NCBI GenBank assembly: GCA_036490515.1
Contig: DASXDU010000010.1
Location: forward strand, 16,875-80,874
Origin: Palsa-1150 sp036490515
GTDB lineage: Bacteria; Myxococcota_A; Polyangia; Polyangiales; Polyangiaceae
Reading direction: 5' to 3'
Length of the DNA: 64,000 nucleotides
This document shows, one piece after another, positions 28,268-37,727 of the stretch. Every line of letters starts with the position of its first letter. Within the stretch, counting starts at the first letter, position 1. A model generated the notes under the pieces. The model ran no database searches, had not been told where the DNA came from, and saw only the letters and a list, made by a program, of their open reading frames with translations. Position numbers and translations under genes: made by a program.

Positions 28268-29119
28268 GTGCCTCCGGCCGCCCTCGCAGCCTTCACCGCC
28301 GTCCCCCCGTTCTCGTCGCTCGACGGCGCGTCGCTGTCGTCCGTCGTCGCGCGGTTCGAGCCGGTCCGCGTGGCCGAGGGTGAGGTCGTCATCGAGGAGG
28401 GCGACGACGGCGCCTGCATGTACTTCATCGCGCAGGGTCGCTTCCGCGTGCACAGGCGCGCGGACGACGGGGCGACACGCACGCTCGCCGAGATGGGCGA
28501 GGGCGAGTTCTTCGGCGAGATGTCGCTCCTCTCGGGCGCGCCGCGCTTCGCGACGGTCGAGGCGCTCGGCCCGGGAGAGCTCCTCCGCCTGCACCGGCGC
28601 GACCTCGACGTGGTCGTGGCGACGCACCCCGACGTCGGCCGCGCGCTCGAGCGCTTCTACAAGGAGCGGCTCGTCGCGAACGTGGCGCGCGCCAGTCGCC
28701 TCTTTCACCTCATCGTCGAGGGGCACCGCGACGCGCTCGTCCAGGTGGTGCGCGTCGAGACGCATCCGGCGGGCGCGCTCCTCCTCGTGCAGGGTGACCC
28801 CGCGAAGGGCTTCTTCCTCCTCCTGCGCGGGAGCTGCGAGGTCTTCCACCGCTCCGCCGAGGGCCGCGAGATCGCGTACCCCACGATGCACGAGGGCGAC
28901 GTCTTCGGGGAGCTCTCGCTCCTCCAGGACGGGGCCATCACGGCGAGTGTGCGGGCGCGGACGCGCGCGGTCGTGCTCGCGATGGGAAGGCAATGGTTCG
29001 ACGAGATGCTCCTCTCGAGCCAGTCGGTCCGCAGCGAGATCTACGCGCTCGCCGGCGACCGATCGCAGCGCACGCGGGAGCTGATCGTGCGCGAGGAGCT
29101 GGAGAAGCGGCTGATCTAG
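28268..29119 (+). CDS. Protein with two cyclic-nucleotide-binding domains
   Basis: A 283-residue protein with a GTG start at 28268. The first domain (about residues 10-120) has an intact phosphate-binding cassette, FFGEMSLLSGAPRFATV. The second (about 145-260) has FGELSLLQDGAITASV, lacking the key Arg, so only the first is likely to bind cAMP or cGMP well. A short helical tail follows and no DNA-binding or catalytic domain is visible. That plan resembles a regulatory subunit of protein kinase A. It lies 50 bp after the kinase-CNB gene, so cotranscription is likely. The stop codon overlaps that of the convergent epimerase gene. Confidence 0.88.
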   Translation: MPPAALAAFTAVPPFSSLDGASLSSVVARFEPVRVAEGEVVIEEGDDGACMYFIAQGRFRVHRRADDGATRTLAEMGEGEFFGEMSLLSGAPRFATVEALGPGELLRLHRRDLDVVVATHPDVGRALERFYKERLVANVARASRLFHLIVEGHRDALVQVVRVETHPAGALLLVQGDPAKGFFLLLRGSCEVFHRSAEGREIAYPTMHEGDVFGELSLLQDGAITASVRARTRAVVLAMGRQWFDEMLLSSQSVRSEIYALAGDRSQRTRELIVREELEKRLI

Positions 29120-30054
29120 CCCCTCGCGCGGAGCGCCTCGATCGTCTTCTTCAGGCCCTCGCGCACGTCGACCGCCGGCGTGTACCCGATCAGGTCCCGC
29201 GCCGCGTCGATCGACGCGAGCGAGTCGCGCACGTCGCCCGCGCGCGCCGGCTTGTGCTCCGGATCGAGGCGCGCCCCCGTGAGCTCGCCGACGATGCGCA
29301 GGAGCTGGTTGAGCGAGGTGCGCTCGGCGCAGGCGACGTTGACGACCTCGCCGGCCAGCTTCTTCGGCGTGCTCGCCGCCAGCAGGTTCGCCCGGACGGC
29401 GTTCTCGATGTAGCAGAAGTCGCGCGTCTGCTCGCCGTCGCCGAAGACGATGGGCCGCTCCCTGCGCAGCGCCGCGGTGACGAACTTCGGCACGACCGCG
29501 GCGTACTCGCTCTTCGGGTCCTGCCGCGGGCCGAACACGTTGAAGTACCGGAGGCTCACCGTCTCGAGGCCGTAGAGCTGCGCAAAGACGCGCATGAGGT
29601 GCTCGCACGTGAGCTTGCTCACCGCGTAGGGCGAGAGCGGCTGCGGCGTCATCGTCTCGATCTTGGGCAGCGTCGGCGTGTCGCCGTAGGCCGAGGAGCT
29701 CGCGGCGAAGACGACACGCTTCACTCCCGCGCGGCGCGCGGCGTCGAGGACGACGGTCGTCCCCTGGACGCCGGCGAGCATGGTCGACGCGGGGTCCTCG
29801 ACAGAGCGGAAGACGCTGGGGATGGCGGCCTCGTGGAAGACGACCTCGACGCCGCGCATCGCGGCCGCGACGGTCTTCGGGTCGACGATGGTGCCCTCCA
29901 CGAGCTCGTGCCTGCCCGGCAGGCTGGCGAGGTTCTCGCGGCGGCCGCTCGAGAAGTCGTCGAGGATGCGGACGGAGTCGCCGCCTGCGAGGAGCGTCTC
30001 GGCGATGGACGAGCCGATGAAGCCCGCGCCGCCGGTCACGAGGTAGAGCGCCAT
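29116..30054 (-). CDS. NAD-dependent epimerase/dehydratase (UDP-glucose 4-epimerase-like)
   Basis: A 312-residue extended short-chain dehydrogenase. The Rossmann motif is VTGGAGFIGSSIAETL (residues about 6-21). The catalytic pair is Tyr-x3-Lys in SPYAVSKLTCEHL, with the Ser in the preceding ASSSAYGDT. Further sequence identifiers are YFNVFGPRQDP and QTRDFCYIENAVRA. The family includes GalE and WbpP-type enzymes that interconvert UDP-hexoses or UDP-N-acetylhexosamines for surface polysaccharide. The exact sugar cannot be read from the sequence. The ATG at 30054 was preferred over an upstream non-ATG start because it begins exactly at the Rossmann strand. Confidence 0.92.
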   Translation of the reverse strand: MALYLVTGGAGFIGSSIAETLLAGGDSVRILDDFSSGRRENLASLPGRHELVEGTIVDPKTVAAAMRGVEVVFHEAAIPSVFRSVEDPASTMLAGVQGTTVVLDAARRAGVKRVVFAASSSAYGDTPTLPKIETMTPQPLSPYAVSKLTCEHLMRVFAQLYGLETVSLRYFNVFGPRQDPKSEYAAVVPKFVTAALRRERPIVFGDGEQTRDFCYIENAVRANLLAASTPKKLAGEVVNVACAERTSLNQLLRIVGELTGARLDPEHKPARAGDVRDSLASIDAARDLIGYTPAVDVREGLKKTIEALRARG

Positions 30055-30189
30055 GGTCGGGTCACTTATACGACAGGTCCTCCGCACGGCAACGGAGCGG
30101 AGCCCGCCGGCGTATCGAGGGCCGCCAACGGCGCATCGGCGGCCGCCGAGACAGGGGTCCGGAAGCCCTCGACGTGCACCTGCGGGTGC

Positions 30190-30474
30190 TCAGGCGCGCC
30201 GGCGCTCGGGTCCGCGCTTGTCGCCGTTGAACGCCGCGTTCAAGGCCGCGCCCAGCTCGTCGTTCTCCTCCCGGCGGTCGCGCCGGCCGCGCCGGTCGCG
30301 GAGCAGACGCCGCAGCTCGAGCTCGCTCGTGGCCTGGATCGTCGACCGCCGGTGCATGAGCGCGTGCGAGCCGCAGAGCGTGGAGCGCGCCCCGCCGCGG
30401 AGGACGACGTCGACGAGCGTGCGCGCGTCGGCAGCACCGCACACGCAACAGGACGAGCCGGCAGCCTGCATCAT
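30190..30474 (-). CDS. Small zinc-ribbon-like protein
   Basis: A 94-residue protein with a CCVCGAADART segment near the N-terminus and a second LCGSHALMHRR segment about 24 residues later. Together these resemble a small Cys/His zinc-binding site. The C-terminal half is charged (repeated RRDRR and ENDE). A purine-rich AAGGG precedes the tandem ATGATG at 30474. The gene is divergent from the AgmX/PglI-type gene with 94 bp between them. No known family is recognised; a regulatory or RNA-binding role is only a guess. Confidence 0.55.
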   Translation of the reverse strand: MMQAAGSSCCVCGAADARTLVDVVLRGGARSTLCGSHALMHRRSTIQATSELELRRLLRDRRGRRDRREENDELGAALNAAFNGDKRGPERRRA

Positions 30475-30568
30475 CCTCGACCCTTCGCACCGGGTCTCGC
30501 CGCCGGGCAACTTTTCGCTGCTCCTCCGCGGTGCTATCCCGGGGGCCGCGACCCATGGCAGAGGCCCG

Positions 30569-31774
30569 ATGACCGACGACAAGCCCGAGGCGGAGTCCAC
30601 CAAGAAGCCGGCGACCACGGCCGCGAAGAAGCCGGCGAAGAAATCCGCCAAGGCCGCGGGCGACGCCAAGACCAAGGAGGTTCCGCCGGCCAGGCCCGCG
30701 CCCGACGCAGGGTGGTTCACCGGGTGGCGAACCTGGGCCGTGCTCGGCGTCGTGCTCGTCGGGGGCGTCGCTACGTGGAAGATCGTCGGTTCGACGTACA
30801 AGGGCGACGTCGAGACGATCTGCAACGGCGAGGCGGGCTCGGGCTTCACGATGGGCAAGGAGACGTCGAAGGTGACGACGTACATCCGGTCGCACCTGGC
30901 GACGCCCGAGGGCAACACGCTCTACTCGACGCTGAGCGACGCGCGCCTGATGGATCGCGCGAAGGCGCTCCAGGACGAGGCGAGCAAGCTCCACATCGGG
31001 TCGTGCCCCATGGTGGCGTCCTTCGAACGCATGGCGGCGGAGGGCGAGTACCGGTCCGACGTGCAGCACCTCTGCTCGAACATCGCCTTCCCGAACCTCG
31101 GCCAGCAGGAGGAGGCCGGGCGCCTGCAGATGCTCGAGGACTGGATCGACAAGAACGCGAAGAGCCCGCGCACGAAGGAGATCGGCGCCGCGCTCCGCCA
31201 GGGAGGGCCCGCGGACCGCGCGACGCTGCTCCGGACGACGGCCGGTTCGCTCGACATCTTCACGTGCGATCTCGCGAAGACGCTCGAGGGCCCGCTCCTC
31301 CCGGCGAAGGGCAAGATCCCGCCGACGGTCGATCTCTTCGCCGAGCCGCAGGTCGTGGGCGACATGCCGATGGCGGGCCTCAAGGCCGCCGTGCTGGCCG
31401 CGCTCCCCGCGATGACCGAGTGCTACAAGGCGACCGTCAAGACCAGGCCCGACTACGAGACCAAGATGCCCGTGAAGCTCAAGGTCGGGCCCGACGGCAA
31501 GGTGATCTCGGCCGGTCCGGGAGACAGCAGCCCGCAGGACAGGCCGACGCAGGAGTGCATCATCGACGCGGTCAAGTCGATGGAGCTGCCGAAGAACCCG
31601 GGGCCGCTCGCGAGCATCCTCCTGCCGCTCGAGCTCACGCAGACGGGCGTCGCGAAGACGCCGCCCGGGGCCGCCTCGTCCGCGCCGGTGCCAGGCGGTT
31701 CGGCCGCTCCTCCCGGCGGGTCGGCCCCGCGGCGTGCCCCCGCAGCGCCGGCGGCGTCCGCCCCCGGGCACTGA
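30569..31774 (+). CDS. Single-pass membrane protein with AgmX/PglI-type C-terminal domain
   Basis: A 401-residue protein. Residues 1-50 are Lys/Ala-rich and cytosolic, one membrane segment follows (WRTWAVLGVVLVGGVATWKI, about 52-71), and the rest is periplasmic. The C-terminal domain at about residues 270-350 (ALPAMTECYKATVKTRPDYE, then MPVKLKVGPDGKVISAG) resembles the AgmX/PglI domain that relates to TonB C-termini. A Pro/Ala/Ser tail ends the protein. Proteins of this type are abundant in myxobacteria and were named from a gliding-motility gene and a social-gliding gene, but this copy has no motility genes beside it. The phosphofructokinase gene starts 25 bp after it, so the two may share a transcript. 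Confidence 0.85.
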   Translation: MTDDKPEAESTKKPATTAAKKPAKKSAKAAGDAKTKEVPPARPAPDAGWFTGWRTWAVLGVVLVGGVATWKIVGSTYKGDVETICNGEAGSGFTMGKETSKVTTYIRSHLATPEGNTLYSTLSDARLMDRAKALQDEASKLHIGSCPMVASFERMAAEGEYRSDVQHLCSNIAFPNLGQQEEAGRLQMLEDWIDKNAKSPRTKEIGAALRQGGPADRATLLRTTAGSLDIFTCDLAKTLEGPLLPAKGKIPPTVDLFAEPQVVGDMPMAGLKAAVLAALPAMTECYKATVKTRPDYETKMPVKLKVGPDGKVISAGPGDSSPQDRPTQECIIDAVKSMELPKNPGPLASILLPLELTQTGVAKTPPGAASSAPVPGGSAAPPGGSAPRRAPAAPAASAPGH

Positions 31775-31798
31775 CGCGAATCCGCGTATCATCGGGCC

Positions 31799-32875
31799 AT
31801 GCCGGCGCTCTCGCGTGGCGACCGAATCGCGCTCCTCACCAGCGGTGGCGACGCGCCGGGCATGAACGCCGCTCTCCGCGGCGCCGCGCGCGTGGCGACG
31901 TCGCTCGGGTTCGAGGTCATGGGCGTCGAGGACGGGTACGTGGGGCTCCTCGCGGGTCGCGTCCGGCCGCTGCCCACGGCCGAGGTGGACGAGGCGGCAC
32001 GGCGCGGGGGTACGGTGCTGGGGTCGGCGCGCTCGAAGGCGTTCCCCACCCCCGAGGGTCAGCGACTCGCGCGCGCGGCGCTCGCGGCCCACGCCGTGAA
32101 GGCACTGGTCGTCATCGGGGGAAACGGCTCGCTCACCGGCGCGCGCACGCTCTGCGACGCCGTGGCGGTGGCGGGGCTGCCGGCGTCGATCGACAACGAC
32201 CTCGCGTGCACGTCCATGGCCATCGGCGTCGACACGGCGCTCAACACGATCGTCGACGCGTGCGATCGCATCGCGGACACGGCCGGCGCGCACCGGCGGA
32301 CGTTCTTCGTCGAGGTGATGGGCCGCGACTGCGGGTACCTCGCGATGACGAGCGCGATCGCGTCGGGGGCGGACGCCGTGCTCGTGCCGGAGGCGGGCCG
32401 CGACGAGGAGGCCATCGTCGACGGGGTCGCGCGCGCGATGGAGGCGGCGTACGCGCGCGACTCGGGCAAGCGGAGGGTGCTCGTCGTGAAGGCCGAGGGA
32501 GTCCGCCTGGACGCCGCGACCCTGAAGGAGCGAATCGACGCGCGCGTGCGCGGGTCGCTCCCCGACGTGGACACGCGCGTCACGGTGCTCGGGCACGTCG
32601 TCCGGGGCGGGACACCCACGGCGTTCGACCGCCTGCTGGGGGCGCGCCTCGCCAATGCCGCGGTGCGCGCTCTCGCCGAGGGAGAGACGTCCTTCATGGC
32701 CGGGTGGTACGGGCCCGGCGTCACGCGCTCCGCGTGCCGGTACGACCCCTACGTCGTCCTCTCGCCGCTCGACGAGGTCCTCGCCGAGACGGCTCGCCTC
32801 ATGCGCGGCGAGTCCGACATCGCGCGCTGGCGGCGGGCGATCGTCGCCGAGATCGAGCCGATCCTCGCGCGCTGA
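31799..32875 (+). CDS. pfkA: 6-phosphofructokinase
   Basis: A 358-residue PfkA-fold enzyme. ATP-binding segments include LTSGGDAPGMNAAL near residue 15. The fructose-6-phosphate site is PASIDNDLACTSMAIGVDTA with the catalytic Asp of IDND, and VEVMGRDCGYLAM follows. In place of the usual GGDGS, this protein has GGNGS at residues 107-111 (Asn109). The Asp there normally helps coordinate magnesium-ATP, so nucleotide use or activity may be altered. It probably catalyses the committed step of glycolysis. It sits 25 bp after the AgmX/PglI-type gene and 5 kb from a PFK-2/FBPase-2 gene, whose product would be its allosteric regulator in the eukaryotic scheme. Confidence 0.93.
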   Translation: MPALSRGDRIALLTSGGDAPGMNAALRGAARVATSLGFEVMGVEDGYVGLLAGRVRPLPTAEVDEAARRGGTVLGSARSKAFPTPEGQRLARAALAAHAVKALVVIGGNGSLTGARTLCDAVAVAGLPASIDNDLACTSMAIGVDTALNTIVDACDRIADTAGAHRRTFFVEVMGRDCGYLAMTSAIASGADAVLVPEAGRDEEAIVDGVARAMEAAYARDSGKRRVLVVKAEGVRLDAATLKERIDARVRGSLPDVDTRVTVLGHVVRGGTPTAFDRLLGARLANAAVRALAEGETSFMAGWYGPGVTRSACRYDPYVVLSPLDEVLAETARLMRGESDIARWRRAIVAEIEPILAR

Positions 32876-32908
32876 TTCGCCTGGTCCCCCGGCGGGCGCG
32901 CGGGCCAC

Positions 32909-34327
32909 TCAGGTTCGCTCGACCGCAGCCCGCGCCCTCCGCTTCGCGGCGACCCAGAGCGCGACGCCCACGGCGTTCGCGACGACCGTGATGGCGACGA
33001 TCTTCGCGGTGAACGCGCCGCGGCTCGCGACCTGCACGATGGGCGCGCCGCTGAGCGCGACGAAGAGGACGGTCATCGCGAAGCCGGACACGCAGAGGAC
33101 GCGGAGCAGGAGACCGGGCCGGCGCGGCAGCGTCCGCGGGGCGACGATGGGGATCGCGAACATGACCATGTACGTGAGCGCGTAGAAGACGAGGCAGGCG
33201 TTGAGGAAGAGCTGCCAGGCCTCCTGCGTGCCGACGCCCAGCATCCCGAGGAGCCCGAGGACGAGCGCGACCGCCGCGAGGAACGCCACCGATCCGAGCG
33301 GCGTCTTGAACCGCGGATGCAGGCGCGTGAAGGCCGCCGGGAGCAGGCCGTCCCACCCCGCGACCATCGGCAGGCGCGACATCCCCGCGAACGCGGCGCT
33401 CCCCCACGCGACCGCGCGGAACGCGATCGCGATCGACGCGGCGGTCGCGAGCCACGAGAACCCGTGCAGCGCGCGCGTGCCGAGGGCCACCGCCTGCGGG
33501 ACGGGCGCGATGAGGTCGATGTCCTCGGGCCGGGAAAACGCGAGGACGCCGCTGGTGCCGAGGACGAACATCGCGACGACCACGGGCGCAGCGATCCAGA
33601 CCGACCGGCGGATGGCGCGCGACGCGCCGCGCGACTCCCCGGCGAAGATGGCCACGTACTCGAAGCCGCTGAACGCGCCGAAGCCCATCTTGCCGAGGAC
33701 GTCGAGGCTGAAGAGCGACGTCGGCGGCGACGTGAGTCGCGCCGGGTGCCAGTCGACGTGTGCGCCCGCGAGCAAGCACGCGACGGGCAGGAGGATGAGC
33801 ACCGTGTACGTCGCGATCCCGAGCGCGCCGCCCGCGTTGTGGATCCACTTGCCGACGCGAAGGCCGAGCGCGGCGGCGAGCGCGAGCGCCCCGACGACCG
33901 CGACCGTCATCCCCGCGATGAACGGCCGGCTCGTGGCCATCCACGCGCCCGCCGGCCCGGCGGCATACGAGAGCGCGGTCGAGATCTCGAGGCCCATCGA
34001 CGCCAGGTTCACGATGGCCCAGAGCCACAGGTTCCAGCCCACGAGGAACCCGCACGCGCCGCCGAAGGCGAGCTTCGCCCACTGGTAGAGCCCCCCCTCG
34101 AGCGCCCAGCAGTCGTTGAGGAAGACGACGACCGCGGCGAGCGGGACGAAGAAGAGGGCGGCGGCGAGGAGCCAGTAGACGAGGTTCGCCGGCCCCAGGC
34201 GGCCCGCGACGCCCACCCACGTCGCCCCGACGATGAGGACGATCTGCGCGAGGACCAGGTCTCCGAGGCGCAGCTCCTTGCGAAGCTCCGCGCTTCGCTC
34301 CTCGACGCCCGCCGCGCCCTCGGTCAC
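32909..34327 (-). CDS. APC-family amino-acid permease
   Basis: A 472-residue transporter with about twelve predicted membrane segments, among them VLAQIVLIVGATWVGVAGRL (which includes the first-helix substrate site), FGGACGFLVGWNLWLWAIV and GFGAFSGFEYVAIFAGE. These match the amino-acid/polyamine/organocation (APC) family, which exchanges or symports amino acids across the inner membrane. Helix 6 carries the FSGFE-type segment, common in glutamate/GABA and cationic amino-acid members. Substrate specificity is not readable. It is convergent with pfkA (34 bp gap) and no decarboxylase partner lies nearby. Confidence 0.9.
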   Translation of the reverse strand: MTEGAAGVEERSAELRKELRLGDLVLAQIVLIVGATWVGVAGRLGPANLVYWLLAAALFFVPLAAVVVFLNDCWALEGGLYQWAKLAFGGACGFLVGWNLWLWAIVNLASMGLEISTALSYAAGPAGAWMATSRPFIAGMTVAVVGALALAAALGLRVGKWIHNAGGALGIATYTVLILLPVACLLAGAHVDWHPARLTSPPTSLFSLDVLGKMGFGAFSGFEYVAIFAGESRGASRAIRRSVWIAAPVVVAMFVLGTSGVLAFSRPEDIDLIAPVPQAVALGTRALHGFSWLATAASIAIAFRAVAWGSAAFAGMSRLPMVAGWDGLLPAAFTRLHPRFKTPLGSVAFLAAVALVLGLLGMLGVGTQEAWQLFLNACLVFYALTYMVMFAIPIVAPRTLPRRPGLLLRVLCVSGFAMTVLFVALSGAPIVQVASRGAFTAKIVAITVVANAVGVALWVAAKRRARAAVERT

Positions 34328-34370
34328 GAGCGCGAGGCTACAGGAAGAGGCGTCTCCGCGCGCCGGGAGG

Positions 34371-35207
34371 TCAGCGCTGGGGGCTGGTGTTGGCCGTGGC
34401 GCTCGGCGGCGGCGTCTGCGGCTTGACGCGCGGCGCGTCGCTCACGACCGAGGCCGGCGGCGCGTGCGGCAGGCGGCCGCGGTGGTACGCGAGGTCCTCG
34501 GCCGAGCTCTCGGCCGGGAAGCGCATCCCCATGTACGCGACGAAGTCCTCGGCGAGGTCCTCGTCGCGCTGGCGGTCGTAGCCGACGATGTCCCAGACGC
34601 CGAGGCGCGAGCTCAGGATGTGCGAGATCTCGTGGGTCATCGTCCGGACGAAGCGCGGGTTCGCGACGAGCGTGCCGTCCGCGTCCTTGATGAGCGGGTC
34701 GTTGCGCACGAAGAGATGGTTCAGCGAGTCGACGTAGAGGCCCCAGTAGCAGCACCCGGGGGCGACCGACTCGAAGCGCGTCGGCAGGTCGTTGAGCGAG
34801 CGCGAGGCCTTGCCGTCGAGGAGCGTGTTGCCGGGCAGCAGCGAGATCGCGGGGAGCACGTCGGGCTGCGCGTGGAGGCGCGGCAGCTTGCGCGCCTTGA
34901 GGAAGTCGCCGTAGCGCTCGAACGCGTCGCGGCAGGTCTCGTCGATGACGGCGAGGGCCTGGTCGGTCGGCGTGGTCTCCGCGCGGAGCGCGGCGGTGGA
35001 GCGCCACTCGACGATGCGCATGCCGCAGTGGGGCAGCCAGATCGGCTGCGCGAGGCGCTCGTCGGCGCGCGGCAAGGCGTCGTACCGCGAGACGGGCGAG
35101 CGCCCAGCGGACGGCGTGGCGACGAAGGCCACGACGGCGACGGTGGTGCACGCGAGGAAGCGTGCGATGCGGGAGGCGATGGCGGTGTGGAGGCGGCTGC
35201 GGCTCAT
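34371..35207 (-). CDS. Putative secreted zinc metalloprotease (HExxH)
   Basis: A 278-residue protein with an N-terminal hydrophobic segment (ACTTVAVVAFVATPSAG), probably a signal peptide. The motif TMTHEISHILSSRL near residue 195 is the zincin HExxH, with the further acidic RDEDLAEDFVAYMG segment about 25 residues later offering a possible third ligand or catalytic residue. Two cysteines lie close together (APGCCYWGLY). The ATG at 35207 is preferred over a TTG 12 codons upstream. No known protease family is clearly recognised. The gene lies between the permease and the alpha/beta hydrolase genes on the same strand. Confidence 0.7.
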   Translation of the reverse strand: MSRSRLHTAIASRIARFLACTTVAVVAFVATPSAGRSPVSRYDALPRADERLAQPIWLPHCGMRIVEWRSTAALRAETTPTDQALAVIDETCRDAFERYGDFLKARKLPRLHAQPDVLPAISLLPGNTLLDGKASRSLNDLPTRFESVAPGCCYWGLYVDSLNHLFVRNDPLIKDADGTLVANPRFVRTMTHEISHILSSRLGVWDIVGYDRQRDEDLAEDFVAYMGMRFPAESSAEDLAYHRGRLPHAPPASVVSDAPRVKPQTPPPSATANTSPQR

Positions 35208-35495
35208 GCGTCGGGTCGCTGGCGCGGGGAAGGTCCTCGGCAACAGTCGCGTACGAAGAGGAGATTCGCGACGACCGTTACGAGGTACGGCACCGTTACA
35301 CGCAAAGTTAGCGTGGGCGAGCGCGACCTATGCGTGCAAACGCGACGCGACCATGATTTCGGTCGCATTGGCTCGCATCGAATCGCATGCCCTCGCACCG
35401 CGACGACGCGCACGCACATTCGCGCACGCCGCGTCCTCGCGCCCGCCGCATCGTCGCGCCCTCGCCCTCGCCCTCGCCGCGCCTCGCCTTGCGTC

Positions 35496-36506
35496 TCAGC
35501 GCAAATCTTCAACGCGAGCGATCGGGGTGGCCGCGATTGCAGCGCCGAAGCGAAGGCTCGGCACGTCGGCGTGCGCTTCCTCGACCGGCTCGATCGCGAC
35601 GCCTCCGACGTCGGCGTAGGGCGCGTACGGCTTCGAGGAGCCGTCGATGCGCGCCGCGAGCGCCCGGGATCGCTCCTCGGTCCCTCCGCAGCAGGTGTAG
35701 AAGTCCACGAATCGACGCTTCGGGCCGCTGGCGGTCGCGTCTGCGTCTGCCGCGTGGGCCGCGTCCGTCGCGTAGGCGTCGAAGATTGCGTCTGCGCCGT
35801 ACAGGGCATCGAGCAGCACGACGTCGGTCACCGGGACCTCGCCGCGTGCGACGACGCTCGCCGCCGCCTGGTAGCCGCCGGAGTGCGCGACCACGACCAC
35901 GCGATCGAGCGCGTCGACCTCGAGCGGCACGGGGCAGCCGAGGACGCCGGTGGCGCTGGTGGCGCTCGCTGCGCTGGCCGTACCGGCCGTGATGGCCGCG
36001 TCGCTCGAGCCGGCGAGGTGCTCGTCGAAGAGCTCACGTACGAGCTGACGCAGGCCGCCCTCGGAGGCGAGTGCGCCCGGCTCGCCCGTCGGCGCATCGC
36101 GCCGGAGCTCGACCGCGACGAGGAGGGCGTTCACACGTGCGGCGTCGAGCTGGCGCGCCAGGGAGCTCGCTTGCCGCATGTCTCCACCGGGCGTGCAGGG
36201 AGCGTCCTCGTCGCCCATGACCGTCTCGACGCAGCCGTTCCAGCCGTGGAAGTAGACGACCAGCGAGGGCCTGCGCGTCGCGTCGAACCCGGGCGGCACG
36301 TGCACCGCCACGTCGGGGTGACCCGAGCCCGGGAACGCGCCCGCACGGAGCTCGTAAAAGAGCGTCGGAAGGGGCGCCCGGTTGCCTTCGCACGCCGTGC
36401 GCACGCCGGGCGCCCTGCCGCGGGCCTCGCGCTCGCCGTCCTGCAGCGCGCCTCCGAGCGCGGCGAGCAGGACCAGCACGAGCAGAGCCGCGAGCGCGTC
36501 CCTCAC
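35496..36506 (-). CDS. Secreted or membrane-anchored alpha/beta-hydrolase-fold protein
   Basis: A 336-residue protein from a GTG at 36506, preceded by GGAG. An N-terminal hydrophobic segment (LAALLVLVLLAALGGAL) is a signal anchor. The hydrolase core begins around SLVVYFHGWNGCVETVMG (oxyanion-type HGW) and contains the nucleophile elbow VVAHSGGYQAAAS (Ser in HSGG). Downstream there are VVLLDALYGADAIFD and an acidic-His region. The fold is that of an esterase or polysaccharide deacetylase-like hydrolase; the substrate is unknown. The gene follows tryptophan dioxygenase at 77 bp on the same strand. Confidence 0.78.
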   Translation of the reverse strand: MRDALAALLVLVLLAALGGALQDGEREARGRAPGVRTACEGNRAPLPTLFYELRAGAFPGSGHPDVAVHVPPGFDATRRPSLVVYFHGWNGCVETVMGDEDAPCTPGGDMRQASSLARQLDAARVNALLVAVELRRDAPTGEPGALASEGGLRQLVRELFDEHLAGSSDAAITAGTASAASATSATGVLGCPVPLEVDALDRVVVVAHSGGYQAAASVVARGEVPVTDVVLLDALYGADAIFDAYATDAAHAADADATASGPKRRFVDFYTCCGGTEERSRALAARIDGSSKPYAPYADVGGVAIEPVEEAHADVPSLRFGAAIAATPIARVEDLR

Positions 36507-36583
36507 GGTCGCTCCGCCACCGCCACCACCACCACTACCGTCACAGCCACCGCCACCGCCATCGACGCGCGCGGCTGCCCGCG

Positions 36584-37693
<1,110 letters not shown>

Positions 37694-37727
37694 TCTATAG
37701 CGGCATAGTGGCAGCGCGTCCCACGCC

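Noticed and set aside
30053..30568. Longer N-terminus for the AgmX/PglI-type protein
   Set aside because: The extra residues are low-complexity and antisense to a small gene; the ATG at 30569 begins the Lys/Ala-rich cytosolic part.
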